The notes: generated by a model not told the origin, from the sequence alone. 64,000 nucleotides of DNA from Anaerobutyricum hallii (GCF_900209925.1 NZ_LT907978.1:1547219-1611218), one strand, 5' to 3'. Positions 8,024-16,626 are shown, counted from the first letter of the stretch. Numbers and translations are program-made.

Positions 8024-8605
8024 CTACTCTTCCTCAACGCCCAGTGACGGTTTAAATCTTTTATCCTTTGCCTGCGGTACCACGATCTCATAAAAATAAA
8101 ATCCTAAATACCCAAGTGCCTGCTTCTTCATTTTATAAAAAGAAGTCCTGCCTATTCCTAACTCCTGTTGTACTTCCACATCTGTCTTATTATAATGACT
8201 GCAAAAACAGGAATGAAGGATTTCACTGAGCATCACACCATTCGGTGCATAGAACTTCACCAAAGTCATTCCCCGATAGATCATGTCCGACAATCCATAA
8301 ATAATCATCAGATTATTCATCTCCCGGTGCATCTTTGGCACATTCAGCTGGTTGTTATAAATGCTCAGATAACTCAATGCATATGCCATATCTTCATTGA
8401 TTTTCTCCTGGCATTCCATATCCAGTTCTTCTAACACAATCTGATTTTCCAAAATCAATTTCTGATAGCTTGTCATCAATTCTTTAATATCAGTATAATG
8501 TCTTTCGATTGTAACTTCCAGATAATCCTGTGCATGACTTGCCATCTGGAAGGTAATTTCTTTCATTGATTTAATTGCATAATCTCTGTCTGTCATCAGT
8601 TTCAA
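8024..8605 (-). CDS. Hypothetical protein with a C-terminal HTH-like segment, 193 aa
   Basis: The first about 110 residues look helical and charged without a recognised domain. The last about 60 contain TDVEVQQELGIGRTSFYKMKKQALGYLG, which has the spacing of a helix-turn-helix (as in sigma region 4 or phage late regulators). An AAGGAG precedes the start region; TTG at 8605 lies very close to it and ATG at 8596 (MTDRDYA) lies further away, so the start is uncertain by three residues. It overlaps the next gene's start region. A DNA-binding role is inference. Confidence 0.55.
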   Translation of the reverse strand: MKLMTDRDYAIKSMKEITFQMASHAQDYLEVTIERHYTDIKELMTSYQKLILENQIVLEELDMECQEKINEDMAYALSYLSIYNNQLNVPKMHREMNNLMIIYGLSDMIYRGMTLVKFYAPNGVMLSEILHSCFCSHYNKTDVEVQQELGIGRTSFYKMKKQALGYLGFYFYEIVVPQAKDKRFKPSLGVEEE

Positions 8606-8846
8606 AATCTCCTTATCATCATCACACTAACTGGCGGTCTTTCAGACCAGTTCGCTTTCCCCATGATTTTGATGGGAAGCAATTACTTACTACAACTTGC
8701 AGAAGCGGATATCCAAAAGGCATTGTGGGAGCTGCCTTTGCTGACCGGAATCCATCTTCTTATGTAAAACCTGCAGGAATATAAAGGGAAAGTGACTATC
8801 CCTGCCGGTTAATAATCCAAATAATATCGTCTATACCAATCTCTCC
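8606..8846. other. 240-bp gap without a gene; imperfect hairpin
   Basis: No supported coding region. An imperfect inverted repeat AACTGG...CCAGTT with inner GGTCT/AGACC arms lies near 8626-8650, just upstream of the HTH-like gene on the minus strand. It may be a structured leader or an operator. The remainder shows nothing I can assign. Confidence 0.3.
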
Positions 8847-9086
8847 TTATGCTGTTTTTCTCTCCATAAACCATTTATCCACTTCGTAAAACAAGTGGCT
8901 TTCCTGCCCTTGTATCATACAGGTGTACATCATTCCTACACCGCCTGCCTTTCTGCTGGCGCATCGCTCGATTTTCAAAATTCTGTCAATGCTATACTTT
9001 CTTCCATCCTCCCATGTAAAAAATATGGGAACCAGCTGTCCGTCTTTCCGAAACTCTGCCACTACATCTACATATACTTTGTTCAT
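8847..9086 (-). CDS. Small conserved hypothetical next to the Y-family polymerase, 79 aa
   Basis: Seventy-nine residues beginning MNKVYVDVVAEFRKDGQLVP, predicted mostly beta. It starts with GAGGTG five bases upstream and follows the LexA-type HTH gene by 12 bases. Small proteins of this type commonly accompany UmuC/DinB-like polymerases in Firmicutes, which suggests a role in the same damage-response unit; the molecular function is unknown. Confidence 0.65.
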   Translation of the reverse strand: MNKVYVDVVAEFRKDGQLVPIFFTWEDGRKYSIDRILKIERCASRKAGGVGMMYTCMIQGQESHLFYEVDKWFMERKTA

Positions 9087-9098
9087 GCCGACACCTCA

Positions 9099-9311
9099 CT
9101 ATAAAATCTCAATTGCTCTTGGCGATGCCGGGATTCTGCGGATATATCCATTTAACTCCAACTGCTTGATTCTGGAAAATGCTGATGATGTTGATTTCAC
9201 CCCGATCAATTTTCCAAATTCCCGTACTGTCGGCGGATATCCATGCTCCTTCGTATAATCCAAAAGACACTGATAACTTTCTTTCTGTTTTCTGGTTAAT
9301 GTTTTTTTCAA
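9099..9311 (-). CDS. LexA-type DNA-binding domain protein without peptidase, 70 aa
   Basis: Seventy residues: the winged-helix N-terminal half of LexA (TRKQKESYQCLLDYTKEHGY, PPTVREFGKLIGVKSTSSAF, GYIRRIP). The S24 autoprotease domain is absent and the frame stops naturally. A TTG start at 9311 has GGAGGG six bases upstream. It lies between the polymerase and the small hypothetical in one minus-strand operon. It could act as a constitutive or competing LexA-site binder for this unit. Confidence 0.8.
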   Translation of the reverse strand: MKKTLTRKQKESYQCLLDYTKEHGYPPTVREFGKLIGVKSTSSAFSRIKQLELNGYIRRIPASPRAIEIL

Positions 9312-9325
9312 ATCTATCCCTCCAA

Positions 9326-10573
9326 TTACCCATGAAAATAACTGTGTGGATGGATCGTGTGCGTACCAGCGTCTAAGTGGGATAAGACTTTATCTTGATA
9401 CATTGCCGCTCGCTGTATACTGAAATAACCAAACCGTCGTCTGATCTCATCTACAGTACGATCCAGCTTCTCTAACTTTTCCTTTTTCTCCTGATTTCCA
9501 AATAAATCCAACTGCACGGGAATATCATCTAACACAAGATCCGCAGCTCGGATTCCCAGGCTTCTAATGGGATGTTCCCATTTATAATTATCTTTAAATA
9601 GCTGAAATGCTGCAGTTACAATCTCGTTTGTAATATTCGTTGGCTGTCGTAAATGTATCTGTCTGGAAAAACTATACAATCCATTATCTCGAACTGTAAT
9701 TTCTACTGTTTTGCATTTAAATCCATGTTTCCGCAATCGTGCAGCTACACTTTCTGCCAATGCTATTTGAATGATCCAGACATCCAGATCATTTTCCAGA
9801 TCTCTCGGTGTTGTAGTGCTATTACCTATCGACTTTACTGGTGCTTCATATCCTTCCTTGCAAACCGGATCTTCATCCCAACCATTTGCGAAAGCCCATA
9901 ATACATTTCCTATTTTTCCCAAATGGCTCTCTAACAACTTTTCGTCTGATTCCGCAAGTTGCCCAATTGTCCGGATTCCAAGTTTTTGCAATTTCTTATT
10001 TGTCTGTCTTCCGACATAAAGCAAATCTGTCGCTGGAAGCTGCCATATCCTGTCTTTATAATTTTCTCGATTAAACTCTGTGATTGCATCCGGCTTTTTA
10101 TAATCTGAACCAAGTTTCGCATAAATCTTATTCCAGGAAATTCCAATACTTACCGTTACACCCAGTTCGTATTTAATCCGATGGCTGATTTCTCTTGCAA
10201 TCGTCATTCCGCTTCCTTTCAGATTTCTGCTGTCCGATACATCCAGCCAGGCTTCATCAATTCCATATGGCTCGATCTTGTCCGTATACTCCGAATAGAT
10301 TTCCCTTGCCATCTGTGAAAATCTCAAATACAAATCCATCCGTGGTGGTACAAATATGATTTCCGGACAAATCTGTTTTGCCTGCCATAATGCCATTCCG
10401 GTCTTTACACCTTTTTGCTTTGCAATATAATTTGCTGTCAGCACAATCCCATGTCTGGCTTCCGGATCGCCACCGACTGCCAGCGGCATTCCGGTAAATT
10501 CCGGATGATGCAGCATTTCCACACTGGCATAAAAACAGTTCATATCACTATGCAGGATCACACGCTCACTCAA
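9326..10573 (-). CDS. Y-family DNA polymerase (DinB/UmuC-like)
   Basis: About 415 residues from a TTG start at 10573 (LSERVILHSDMNCFYAS) with GGGAGGTG seven bases upstream; an upstream TTG at 10618 lacks a site. Catalytic acidic residues are in ILHSDMNCFYASVEM and GIDEAWLDVS. The palm is followed by helix-hairpin-helix-like SIGISWNKIYAKLGSDYKKP and LRKLGI-type motifs, and by a little-finger region. Near the end QLDLFGNQE matches the beta-clamp-binding pentapeptide QLxLF. It performs translesion synthesis and is likely damage-inducible. It leads a three-gene operon with the LexA-type HTH and the small protein. Confidence 0.92.
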   Translation of the reverse strand: MSERVILHSDMNCFYASVEMLHHPEFTGMPLAVGGDPEARHGIVLTANYIAKQKGVKTGMALWQAKQICPEIIFVPPRMDLYLRFSQMAREIYSEYTDKIEPYGIDEAWLDVSDSRNLKGSGMTIAREISHRIKYELGVTVSIGISWNKIYAKLGSDYKKPDAITEFNRENYKDRIWQLPATDLLYVGRQTNKKLQKLGIRTIGQLAESDEKLLESHLGKIGNVLWAFANGWDEDPVCKEGYEAPVKSIGNSTTTPRDLENDLDVWIIQIALAESVAARLRKHGFKCKTVEITVRDNGLYSFSRQIHLRQPTNITNEIVTAAFQLFKDNYKWEHPIRSLGIRAADLVLDDIPVQLDLFGNQEKKEKLEKLDRTVDEIRRRFGYFSIQRAAMYQDKVLSHLDAGTHTIHPHSYFHG

Positions 10574-10681
10574 ACTTTTCACCTCCCAGCTGTTTTCTTC
10601 AACATGATGTCTTATCAATTTTTGTATGTTTAGTATATATCGACATTCCGGAGATAGTCAAGTAACATCTTGGTTGTATTT

Positions 10682-10742
10682 TCTCCATTTTGGAGATTAT
10701 TGTTGATTTTATTTCTATCATACGGTATAATGCATATAGAAA
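10682..10742 (+). promoter_or_regulatory. Promoter and operators of the S24 repressor, divergent from the polymerase operon
   Basis: A good sigma-A promoter reads rightward: TTGATT at 10703-10708, 17-bp spacer, TATAAT at 10726-10731. Two dyads surround it: TCTCCA-TTT-TGGAGA at 10682-10696, and TTTCTAT...ATAGAAA at 10712-10742 enclosing the -10. These are natural sites for autoregulation by the XRE-S24 protein and for control of the leftward polymerase operon. Confidence 0.65.
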
Positions 10743-10767
10743 ATTCAAATAGAAATGAGGCGAACAA

Positions 10768-11499
10768 ATGCGTGATTTCGGGGAAATATTAGCAGAAAAT
10801 AGAAAAAAGAAAGGATACTCTCAATCAGATCTGGTAGACCTGCTTTCTCAGGAAGGTATTCAGGTCACTACAAAAGCAATCTCCAAATGGGAGACCAATG
10901 CACGAGAACCAGCTTTACATGTTTTCCTGACACTTTGCCAGTTACTTGATATCGAAGATATATATGAATCCTTCTTTGGAGAAAACCCATATAACATTAT
11001 GAGTGGATTGAATGAAGAAGGCAGAAATAAATTGATTGAATTTGCTGATATTTTGAAAGCTTCTAAAAAGTTTTCTCCACTGTCTGCAAAAATTATCCCA
11101 TTCCATCATCCTGTAGAAATTACATGGGAACCAGTTTCTGCTGGTACTGGAAATTACCTGGAGGATTCTGTAAAAGAAACCTATGATGTAGGACACCTTG
11201 CTCCTGAGCAGACTGACTTTGGTGTACGGATTTCCGGTGACAGTATGGAGCCAGTTTATCATACAGATGATGTTGCATGGATTCAGAAAAAAGATTCTCT
11301 TGCTAATGGTGAAATTGGAATCTTCTATCTCAACGGCAATATTTACATCAAGGAATTACACGATGAGCCAGATGGTGTTTATCTGATCTCTTTAAATCAA
11401 AAATATCGTCCTATCCAGGTTTTGGAATCTGACTCTTTTAAAGTTTTTGGAAAAGTAATCGGGAAATGCAAAGGTGCAGAAATTCCGGGATTTCATTAG
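10768..11499 (+). CDS. XRE-S24 repressor (LexA/CI-like autoprotease)
   Basis: A 243-residue two-domain regulator. The N-terminal XRE HTH (residues about 6-60) reads GYSQSDLVDLLSQEGIQVTT. A hinge contains the candidate Ala-Gly self-cleavage site EPVSAGTGNYLED (about residue 126). The C-terminal S24 domain has SGDSMEP with the nucleophile Ser, and Lys in IYIKEL as general base. Such proteins cleave themselves with RecA after DNA damage and derepress nearby genes; here the divergent error-prone polymerase operon is the obvious target (inference). The start has a GAGG-like site. Confidence 0.9.
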   Translation: MRDFGEILAENRKKKGYSQSDLVDLLSQEGIQVTTKAISKWETNAREPALHVFLTLCQLLDIEDIYESFFGENPYNIMSGLNEEGRNKLIEFADILKASKKFSPLSAKIIPFHHPVEITWEPVSAGTGNYLEDSVKETYDVGHLAPEQTDFGVRISGDSMEPVYHTDDVAWIQKKDSLANGEIGIFYLNGNIYIKELHDEPDGVYLISLNQKYRPIQVLESDSFKVFGKVIGKCKGAEIPGFH

Positions 11500-11502
11500 A
11501 TT

Positions 11503-11533
11503 TCAACAGCAGGTTCATGATCCTGCTGATAAC
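11503..11533 (+). promoter_or_regulatory. Dyad between the S24 repressor and the small HTH gene
   Basis: CAGCAGG and CCTGCTG arms separated by eight bases lie in the 56-bp gap. There is no U-run after the stem, so it is more likely an operator or mRNA hairpin than a terminator. Confidence 0.35.
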
Positions 11534-11555
11534 AATAAGCAAAGGAAGTGATTGA

Positions 11556-11756
11556 ATGGCAATCAATAATACATTAAAAGATATTCGTGAAGAACGGAAT
11601 CTCATTCAAGCAGATTTGGCTGAAGCCATAGGTTCCTGCAGCCAGACTATAGGCCGCATCGAACGTGGAGAACGTAATCCCTCTCTTGAGATTGCAATCC
11701 GGCTGGCCCATTACCTGAAAGTGCCTGTAGAAGATATTTTTCAAGTTGAAGACTGA
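11556..11756 (+). CDS. Small XRE-family HTH regulator, 66 aa
   Basis: A single helix-turn-helix domain: MAINNTLKDIREERNLIQAD followed by LAEAIGSCSQTIGRIERGERNPSLEIAIRLA. AGGAAGTG precedes the ATG. These 65-70 residue proteins (YozG/Cro-like) are common in Firmicutes and on mobile elements. It lies 56 bases after the S24 repressor on the same strand, with a terminator just downstream, so both may form one transcript. Confidence 0.85.
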   Translation: MAINNTLKDIREERNLIQADLAEAIGSCSQTIGRIERGERNPSLEIAIRLAHYLKVPVEDIFQVED

Positions 11757-11769
11757 AGCATAACAGCCG

Positions 11770-11805
11770 AAAAACCGAGGAGTAAAATCCCCGGTTTTCC
11801 TTTTG
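11770..11805 (+). terminator. Terminator after the small HTH gene
   Basis: AAAACCG (11771-11777) pairs with CGGTTTT (11791-11797), with further GGA/TCC pairing inside, followed by CCTTTTG. It is placed directly after the HTH stop. Confidence 0.75.
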
Positions 11806-11813
11806 CTCAAAAA

Positions 11814-12242
11814 TCACTGTAAACCACTTACATTTTCTTCTTTTCCGCCTGCTCCGTCAATCAGGTCATAACTCATATCTAAAAAGTCCAGTACCTTTGC
11901 TTCGCTGACCGAACCATCCAGTAAAATCGTGATCCAGTGCTGTTTATTCATATGATACCCAGGTAAAAATCCATAAGTCTGAATAATCATATTTGTCATG
12001 TCCGGATCACACTTTACGTCAATGATATCAACCAACTCTCTTCCTTCTAATCCCAGTTTCGATTTTTCAACCGTCATGATCACTGCATACCATTTTCCAT
12101 TTTTATGTCGGAGTACTGCACTGTCCGGTAGTTTACTCCATAGATATTCCGGAAGTGTGCCATACTGTTTCTGCACATATTCAAATATTTCTTCTTTCTT
12201 CACAATCCATTCAACTCCTGATTCTTCTGATATCCTGTCCAT
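11814..12242 (-). CDS. MmcQ/YjbR-family DNA-binding-like protein, 142 aa
   Basis: A cytoplasmic protein of about 140 residues with the MmcQ/YjbR (CyaY-like fold) pattern. It has an early EIFEYVQKQYGT segment, WSKLPDSAVLRHKNGKWYAVIM in the middle, CDPDMTNMII, and HWITILLDGSVSEAKVLDFLDMSYDL at the end. The family is widespread and often annotated as DNA-binding, but a precise function is not established. It is monocistronic and convergent with the HTH gene. Confidence 0.82.
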   Translation of the reverse strand: MDRISEESGVEWIVKKEEIFEYVQKQYGTLPEYLWSKLPDSAVLRHKNGKWYAVIMTVEKSKLGLEGRELVDIIDVKCDPDMTNMIIQTYGFLPGYHMNKQHWITILLDGSVSEAKVLDFLDMSYDLIDGAGGKEENVSGLQ

Positions 12243-12338
12243 AATCTTACCACATTTTTGTTCCCTATACTACCTGTCAAATTCTTTTGCATTTTCCCGG
12301 TTCTCCTGACTTTAACTAATAGAGGGATAAAACAGCAA

Positions 12339-12430
12339 GGACAGGAAGTGAGGATACACTTCCGGGAAATCCCAATTTAGGGTACCCTGCCCTAAATTGA
12401 AAAACGTTGAAAGCAACGATACTACTGTCC
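12339..12430 (+). other. oriT: Candidate origin of transfer (oriT) upstream of mobC
   Basis: Nested inverted repeats occupy the gap before MobC. The outer pair is GGACAG (12339-12344) and CTGTCC (12425-12430). Inside are GGAAGTG/CACTTCC (12344-12363), CAATTTAGGG/CCCTAAATTG (12373-12399), and a small CGTTG/CAACG. Stacked dyads directly before a MobC-relaxase pair are typical of MOBP oriT regions. The nic position cannot be fixed by eye. Confidence 0.62.
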
Positions 12431-12452
12431 TCTCAGAAAGGAGAACCCACCA

Positions 12453-12776
12453 ATGGCTGAAAGAAAGAGAAACAAAGAAATCCATTTTTATGTCACCGAA
12501 GAAGAAAGGAAGCTTATACGCAGGAAGATGATAGAATCAAAAACCAAAAACATGGGAGCTTATCTGCGTAAGATGGCAATCGACGGTTACATCGTCAACA
12601 CCGATACCACCCCACTGAAGAAACAGTATGAGGAAATGCACAAGATTGGTGTAAATATCAACCAGATTGCAAAAAAGGTAAATACCACCGGAGATCTATA
12701 TCCAGAAGAAATGCAAGAATTGAAAGAGATGGTGAAAGAATTATGGCGTATCTTAAAATCTTCCCCATTAAGGTAA
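12453..12776 (+). CDS. mobC: Mobilization accessory protein MobC (relaxosome component)
   Basis: A 107-residue protein with an N-terminal ribbon-helix-helix-like region (EIHFYVTEEERKLIRRKMIE) followed by the MobC signature YLRKMAIDGYIV and KIGVNINQIAKKVNTTG. AAGGAG lies upstream of the ATG. It would bind oriT, just upstream, and help the relaxase nick. Its 3' end overlaps the relaxase start by 34 bases, a usual arrangement. Confidence 0.9.
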   Translation: MAERKRNKEIHFYVTEEERKLIRRKMIESKTKNMGAYLRKMAIDGYIVNTDTTPLKKQYEEMHKIGVNINQIAKKVNTTGDLYPEEMQELKEMVKELWRILKSSPLR

Positions 12777-14122
12777 CTGACAAGAAAGCTCTGGACTATA
12801 TTACAAATCCAGATAAGACAGATGAAAAACTGTTAGTTTCCAGTTTTGGCTGTTCCCCGGAAACTGCAGATCTTGAATTTTCTATGACAAGAGAAATGGC
12901 AAAAAAGAATGGAATGGATAAAGGCGATAACCTGGCATTTCATCTGATCCAATCATTTAAACCTGGAGAAGTTGATGCCGAAAATGCCCATCGCTTAGGT
13001 CAACAATTTGCTGACGAAGTGCTGAAAGGAAAATATGAGTACGTGATCAGCACACACGTTGACAAAAATCATATTCACAATCATATCATCTTCAACGCTG
13101 CAAGCTTTGTTGATCATCACAAGTATGTTTCCAATAAGCGGAGCTACCATAAACTCTGCAGAATCAGTAATCGTATCTGCCATGAAAATGGACTTGCCAC
13201 CAGCATGCCAACCGGAAAAAAAGGTAAAAGCTATAAAGAGAACATGGAATATCATCGTGGCACCAGTTGGAAAGCCAAGCTACGTGTCGCAGTTGATAAA
13301 TCAATCTGGACTTCCATCAACTATGAGGAATTTCTGCAAAAGATGCAGTTAGCCGGATATGAAGTCCGGCAGGGAAAGCACCTGTCCTTCCGTGCACCGG
13401 AGCAGAAGAACTTCACTTATATGAAATCTCTCGGAAGCTATTATTCCGAAGAAAATGTTCGCATCCGTCTGGCTAAAAATCGTAGCAAAGTAAAAACTCC
13501 AAGACATCTGTCCAGAGAAGCTCGCTTGTATATCAATATCTCCACTTATGTCACAACTGGAAATCGAGAGGGATTTGAACGATGGGCAAAGCTCAATAAT
13601 CTAAAAGAGGCAGCCCATACCTTCAACTATCTTTCCGAAAATAACTTGCTGAATTATGACGATTTCAGGCAGCATGTATCTGACATTGAAGCTTCTGTGA
13701 AAGTTGCCGACCAAAGAATAGCACAAATCAACAGTGAGCTGAGCACGCAGAAAGTCATTCAGAAACACTGCGATTCTTACCGGCTTTGTCGTAAAGTAAT
13801 TGAAGATTGTAAATCTGCTAAAAATCCAAAAGCATACCGCACCAAACATCAGGCAGAATACCAGCTCCACGATTCACTAAAAAAAGAGCTTCAGGATCTC
13901 GGTGTCACCAAAATCCCAAGCTCTAATAAAATCCAGAAGCGGATTGAAAATCTTGAATCTGAACAGGATGCTACTGTCCGGGAAAAACAGGAATTGCAGA
14001 AAAAGCAGAAAACCCTAGAGATCATTCAGCAAAATTTCACTGCACTGCTCGATGCTCCAGAGATCAGTTCAGACTTACTTCCGGCAAAAAAGGAACCTGT
14101 TTCTGTCACAAGAGAAAAATAA
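12743..14122 (+). CDS. Relaxase/mobilization nuclease (MobA/VirD2 family)
   Basis: A 459-residue relaxase. The N-terminal domain has YITNPDKT (candidate catalytic Tyr region), FHLIQSFKPGE, and the metal-binding three-His motif HVDKNHIHNHIIFN around residue 107. After about residue 250 the protein becomes helical and coiled-coil-like, rich in Lys/Glu. It nicks oriT and pilots the strand during conjugation. No coupling protein or type IV secretion gene is in the window; transfer genes would lie outside, probably to the right beyond the large helicase and SpaA genes. Confidence 0.92.
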   Translation: MAYLKIFPIKVTDKKALDYITNPDKTDEKLLVSSFGCSPETADLEFSMTREMAKKNGMDKGDNLAFHLIQSFKPGEVDAENAHRLGQQFADEVLKGKYEYVISTHVDKNHIHNHIIFNAASFVDHHKYVSNKRSYHKLCRISNRICHENGLATSMPTGKKGKSYKENMEYHRGTSWKAKLRVAVDKSIWTSINYEEFLQKMQLAGYEVRQGKHLSFRAPEQKNFTYMKSLGSYYSEENVRIRLAKNRSKVKTPRHLSREARLYINISTYVTTGNREGFERWAKLNNLKEAAHTFNYLSENNLLNYDDFRQHVSDIEASVKVADQRIAQINSELSTQKVIQKHCDSYRLCRKVIEDCKSAKNPKAYRTKHQAEYQLHDSLKKELQDLGVTKIPSSNKIQKRIENLESEQDATVREKQELQKKQKTLEIIQQNFTALLDAPEISSDLLPAKKEPVSVTREK

Positions 14123-14137
14123 GATTGCACTGGCAAC

Positions 14138-14374
14138 TCACTCATTTTCTTCCAAATCTTCCCAAGGTTTCAAATCCTTTTCCTCCCAGGTGACACCATA
14201 CGGTGCACCTCCGGAGGTATAACCAGCAATACAGAAAAATCGGTCATCTTGCAAGATCTCTTCTTTGGTCAGATTATCTCTTGCTTCTTTTTTCCGTTTT
14301 GCTCGCCTCTGTTTCCTCTTTTGTTTCGCAACAGCTGCTTTTTCTTCCGGCGTTTTCCTATGTCCTTTTGCCAT
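14138..14374 (-). CDS. Small basic hypothetical protein, 78 aa
   Basis: Starts MAKGHRKTPEEKAAVAKQKR, with a strongly basic N-terminal half. The C-terminal half has FFCIAGYTSGGAPYGVTWEE. It is convergent with the relaxase. Basic N-terminus and position suggest a nucleic-acid-binding accessory of the mobile element, but no family is recognised. The 123 bases between it and the DtxR gene show no clear signal. Confidence 0.6.
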   Translation of the reverse strand: MAKGHRKTPEEKAAVAKQKRKQRRAKRKKEARDNLTKEEILQDDRFFCIAGYTSGGAPYGVTWEEKDLKPWEDLEENE

Positions 14375-14497
14375 AAGTGTTTCTAGTATAATTCCACTCT
14401 GAATGTCTTTTAGTATACGAGTTTCATACCCTGTTTCACGTTTCTCAACAATTCTATAGTATGATGAACATAAAAGATTCGGTGAATCAACATTGTA

Positions 14498-14866
14498 CTA
14501 ATACTTTTTTTCAACCGAAGTTTTCAATTTTTCAAAAGCTTCTTCACTGATTACATGTTCTATCCGACAGGCATCTCTTTCTGCAGTTTCCCGATCAACC
14601 CCGACAGCTACAAGCTGCTCCGTAAAGAACTGATGGCGTTCATAAATTTTCTCGGCAACCTCCCGCCCGGCATTAGTCAGATTGAGGTATCCATCTTCAT
14701 CGACAGTCAGGAAACCGCCATTCTTTAACACACCTACTGCATGGCTGATGCTCGGTTTACTGAATCCCATGTGCCGGGCAAGATCAATGGATCGGACCAT
14801 ACCCTGCTTCTTTTGAAGAATCAGCACAGCCTCCAGATAATCCTCCCCGGACGCATGAATCTTCAT
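14498..14866 (-). CDS. DtxR/MntR-family metal-dependent repressor
   Basis: A 122-residue two-domain DtxR protein without the SH3 domain. The winged helix contains VRSIDLARHMGFSKPSISHA and GYLNLTNAGREVAEKI. The metal-binding and dimer domain contains ERHQFFTEQL and ERDACRIEHVISEEAFEKL, with the Glu, His and Cys residues that chelate Fe2+ or Mn2+ in this family. It is the last gene of the ABC-pair operon. It is the natural candidate for repressing the metallophore system when metal is plentiful, analogous to the DtxR-like regulator of the equibactin locus. Whether it senses Fe or Mn cannot be read from the sequence. Confidence 0.9.
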   Translation of the reverse strand: MKIHASGEDYLEAVLILQKKQGMVRSIDLARHMGFSKPSISHAVGVLKNGGFLTVDEDGYLNLTNAGREVAEKIYERHQFFTEQLVAVGVDRETAERDACRIEHVISEEAFEKLKTSVEKKY

Positions 14867-14877
14867 CGGTTCCTCCT

Positions 14878-16626
14878 TTATGCAAGGCTCCAGCCGGAAG
14901 CCTTTTTACGGATATTTACAAAATCCTGATAAATCCCGGCTTTTGCCATAAGCTCGTCATGGGTTCCCTGTTCGCTGATCCGTCCATCAGAGATCACCAA
15001 AATCTGATCTGCCTGACGGATGGTATTCAGGCGATGTGCAATCACAAGTAATGTTTTACCCTTTACCAGCTCATTGATTGCCTCCTGGATATAGCTTTCA
15101 TTATCGGTATCAACACTTGCAGTCGCTTCATCCAGAATGACAATCGGTGCGTCCTTCAAAATGCATCGGGCGATAGAGATTCTTTGCTTTTCGCCGCCGG
15201 ACAGAGTAGCGCCGCCTTCACCGATGACTGTCTGGAATCCATCTGGCAGCGCCATGATAAAATCATAGCAGCGGGCTTTTTTTGCAGCCTCATAGACTTC
15301 TTCCTCGGTAGCGTCCGGTTTACCCATGCTGATATTGTTGTAAATGGTATCCTGGAACAAGTACACCCTCTGGAAAACCATGCTGATCTGTTCCATCAGT
15401 TCGGCGAGAGGTACATCCCGAATATCTGTACCACGGATTGTCACTTTGCCGGATTTCACATCCCACAGCCGCGCCAGAAGGTTCGCAATCGTGGATTTGC
15501 CACCGCCAGACGGTCCCACAAGTGCGGTCATGGTATTCTTCTGCATAGAGAAGCTGATGTTGTGCAGGACTTCCTTGTCCTGATAGGCGAAGCCCACATC
15601 GCTAAATTGTACTTCTGGCTGATCCGGCTGTGCCTGTGACAGAATATGTTGATTTCCGTTATCGGGAAGTTCGGGCTCGTCCAAAACAGCTTCAATGCGG
15701 TCTAATGCGGCATTCATCACGGTCAGTCGGGTTGCTTCTCCATAAAGAGCTTTCAGAGGTCCAAAGAGATCAAAGACAAACAGCAGCACGCCCAAAAGAT
15801 AAGCCAGGGAGAGTACGCCTTCCTGATGTAAAAAAACGGATAAACCGAAGATAGCGGCAATACCCACGCCATAGAGAATGTTTAAGCCAGTGGTCCACGG
15901 TGTCATTTTCTGCTCAAACTTCGTATTGACATCCCTTGATTTTTTGAAGTTTTCCGTTAATTCGTCAGATTTTTCTCCGAGCAGATTGTAACTTTTGATA
16001 ACCCCAATTCCTTCAGCAAAAGACAAGACCGCATCCGTCAAATTCTCACTTTGGTTTTGACGCCCGACAGCCTCCTTGAAGGAAACCTTATTCATATATT
16101 TTGCAACCAGTGATGCCAGCAAGGTAATGATTACCGCAATCAGCCCAAGTCTCCAATCCAGTACGAACATAAAAACAGCTAAAACCAAAGTAGACAGCAT
16201 ATAGCTCATCATGTTGCCAATGGTACTCATAGAAACTTCCTCAATGAATACCATATCCGTACTGAGAACAGAGCTGATTTTGCCAATATTCCCCGATGTA
16301 AAGTAACCCATCGGCATTTTTCTTAAATGATTTCCCAACTCCATCCGTTTATCAGCAAAGATCATAAATCCAGCGGCACTTTGCAGACGGTCGCTCAAAT
16401 AGTGAACCACTGTCTGAACCACTACAACAGCTAATAATCCAAGTCCGACAAACAGACAGGTCTTTCCAGTCAGCGTATTATCAGCAAACCCGGCCAAGAC
16501 AATAAACGCCATGAAGATCGGCATTTTGGAGAGAATGGACTCGACAAATGCACATAGAAATGCAGCCTGAATACGGCTTTTATACCTCCCGGAGAGGTTC
16601 AGGATTCTTGAAATCAATGCAAACAT
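14878..16626 (-). CDS. ABC half-transporter (membrane + ATPase), YbtQ-like
   Basis: 582 residues: about six membrane helices (1-300) fused to an ATPase with Walker A GPSGGGKST, signature LSGGEKQR, Walker B IVILDEAT and switch His in IAHRL. It directly abuts the upstream half-transporter and would form a heterodimer with it. The exporter-type fold used for import is known for YbtP/YbtQ, which bring in Fe-yersiniabactin. The neighbouring DtxR gene and the metallophore synthetases support a similar role here. Export of the free metallophore is the alternative. Confidence 0.88.
   Translation of the reverse strand: MFALISRILNLSGRYKSRIQAAFLCAFVESILSKMPIFMAFIVLAGFADNTLTGKTCLFVGLGLLAVVVVQTVVHYLSDRLQSAAGFMIFADKRMELGNHLRKMPMGYFTSGNIGKISSVLSTDMVFIEEVSMSTIGNMMSYMLSTLVLAVFMFVLDWRLGLIAVIITLLASLVAKYMNKVSFKEAVGRQNQSENLTDAVLSFAEGIGVIKSYNLLGEKSDELTENFKKSRDVNTKFEQKMTPWTTGLNILYGVGIAAIFGLSVFLHQEGVLSLAYLLGVLLFVFDLFGPLKALYGEATRLTVMNAALDRIEAVLDEPELPDNGNQHILSQAQPDQPEVQFSDVGFAYQDKEVLHNISFSMQKNTMTALVGPSGGGKSTIANLLARLWDVKSGKVTIRGTDIRDVPLAELMEQISMVFQRVYLFQDTIYNNISMGKPDATEEEVYEAAKKARCYDFIMALPDGFQTVIGEGGATLSGGEKQRISIARCILKDAPIVILDEATASVDTDNESYIQEAINELVKGKTLLVIAHRLNTIRQADQILVISDGRISEQGTHDELMAKAGIYQDFVNIRKKASGWSLA

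Noticed and set aside
12373-12399. Terminator before mobC
   Set aside because: The 10-bp stem has no U-run and is part of a nested set; oriT fits better.
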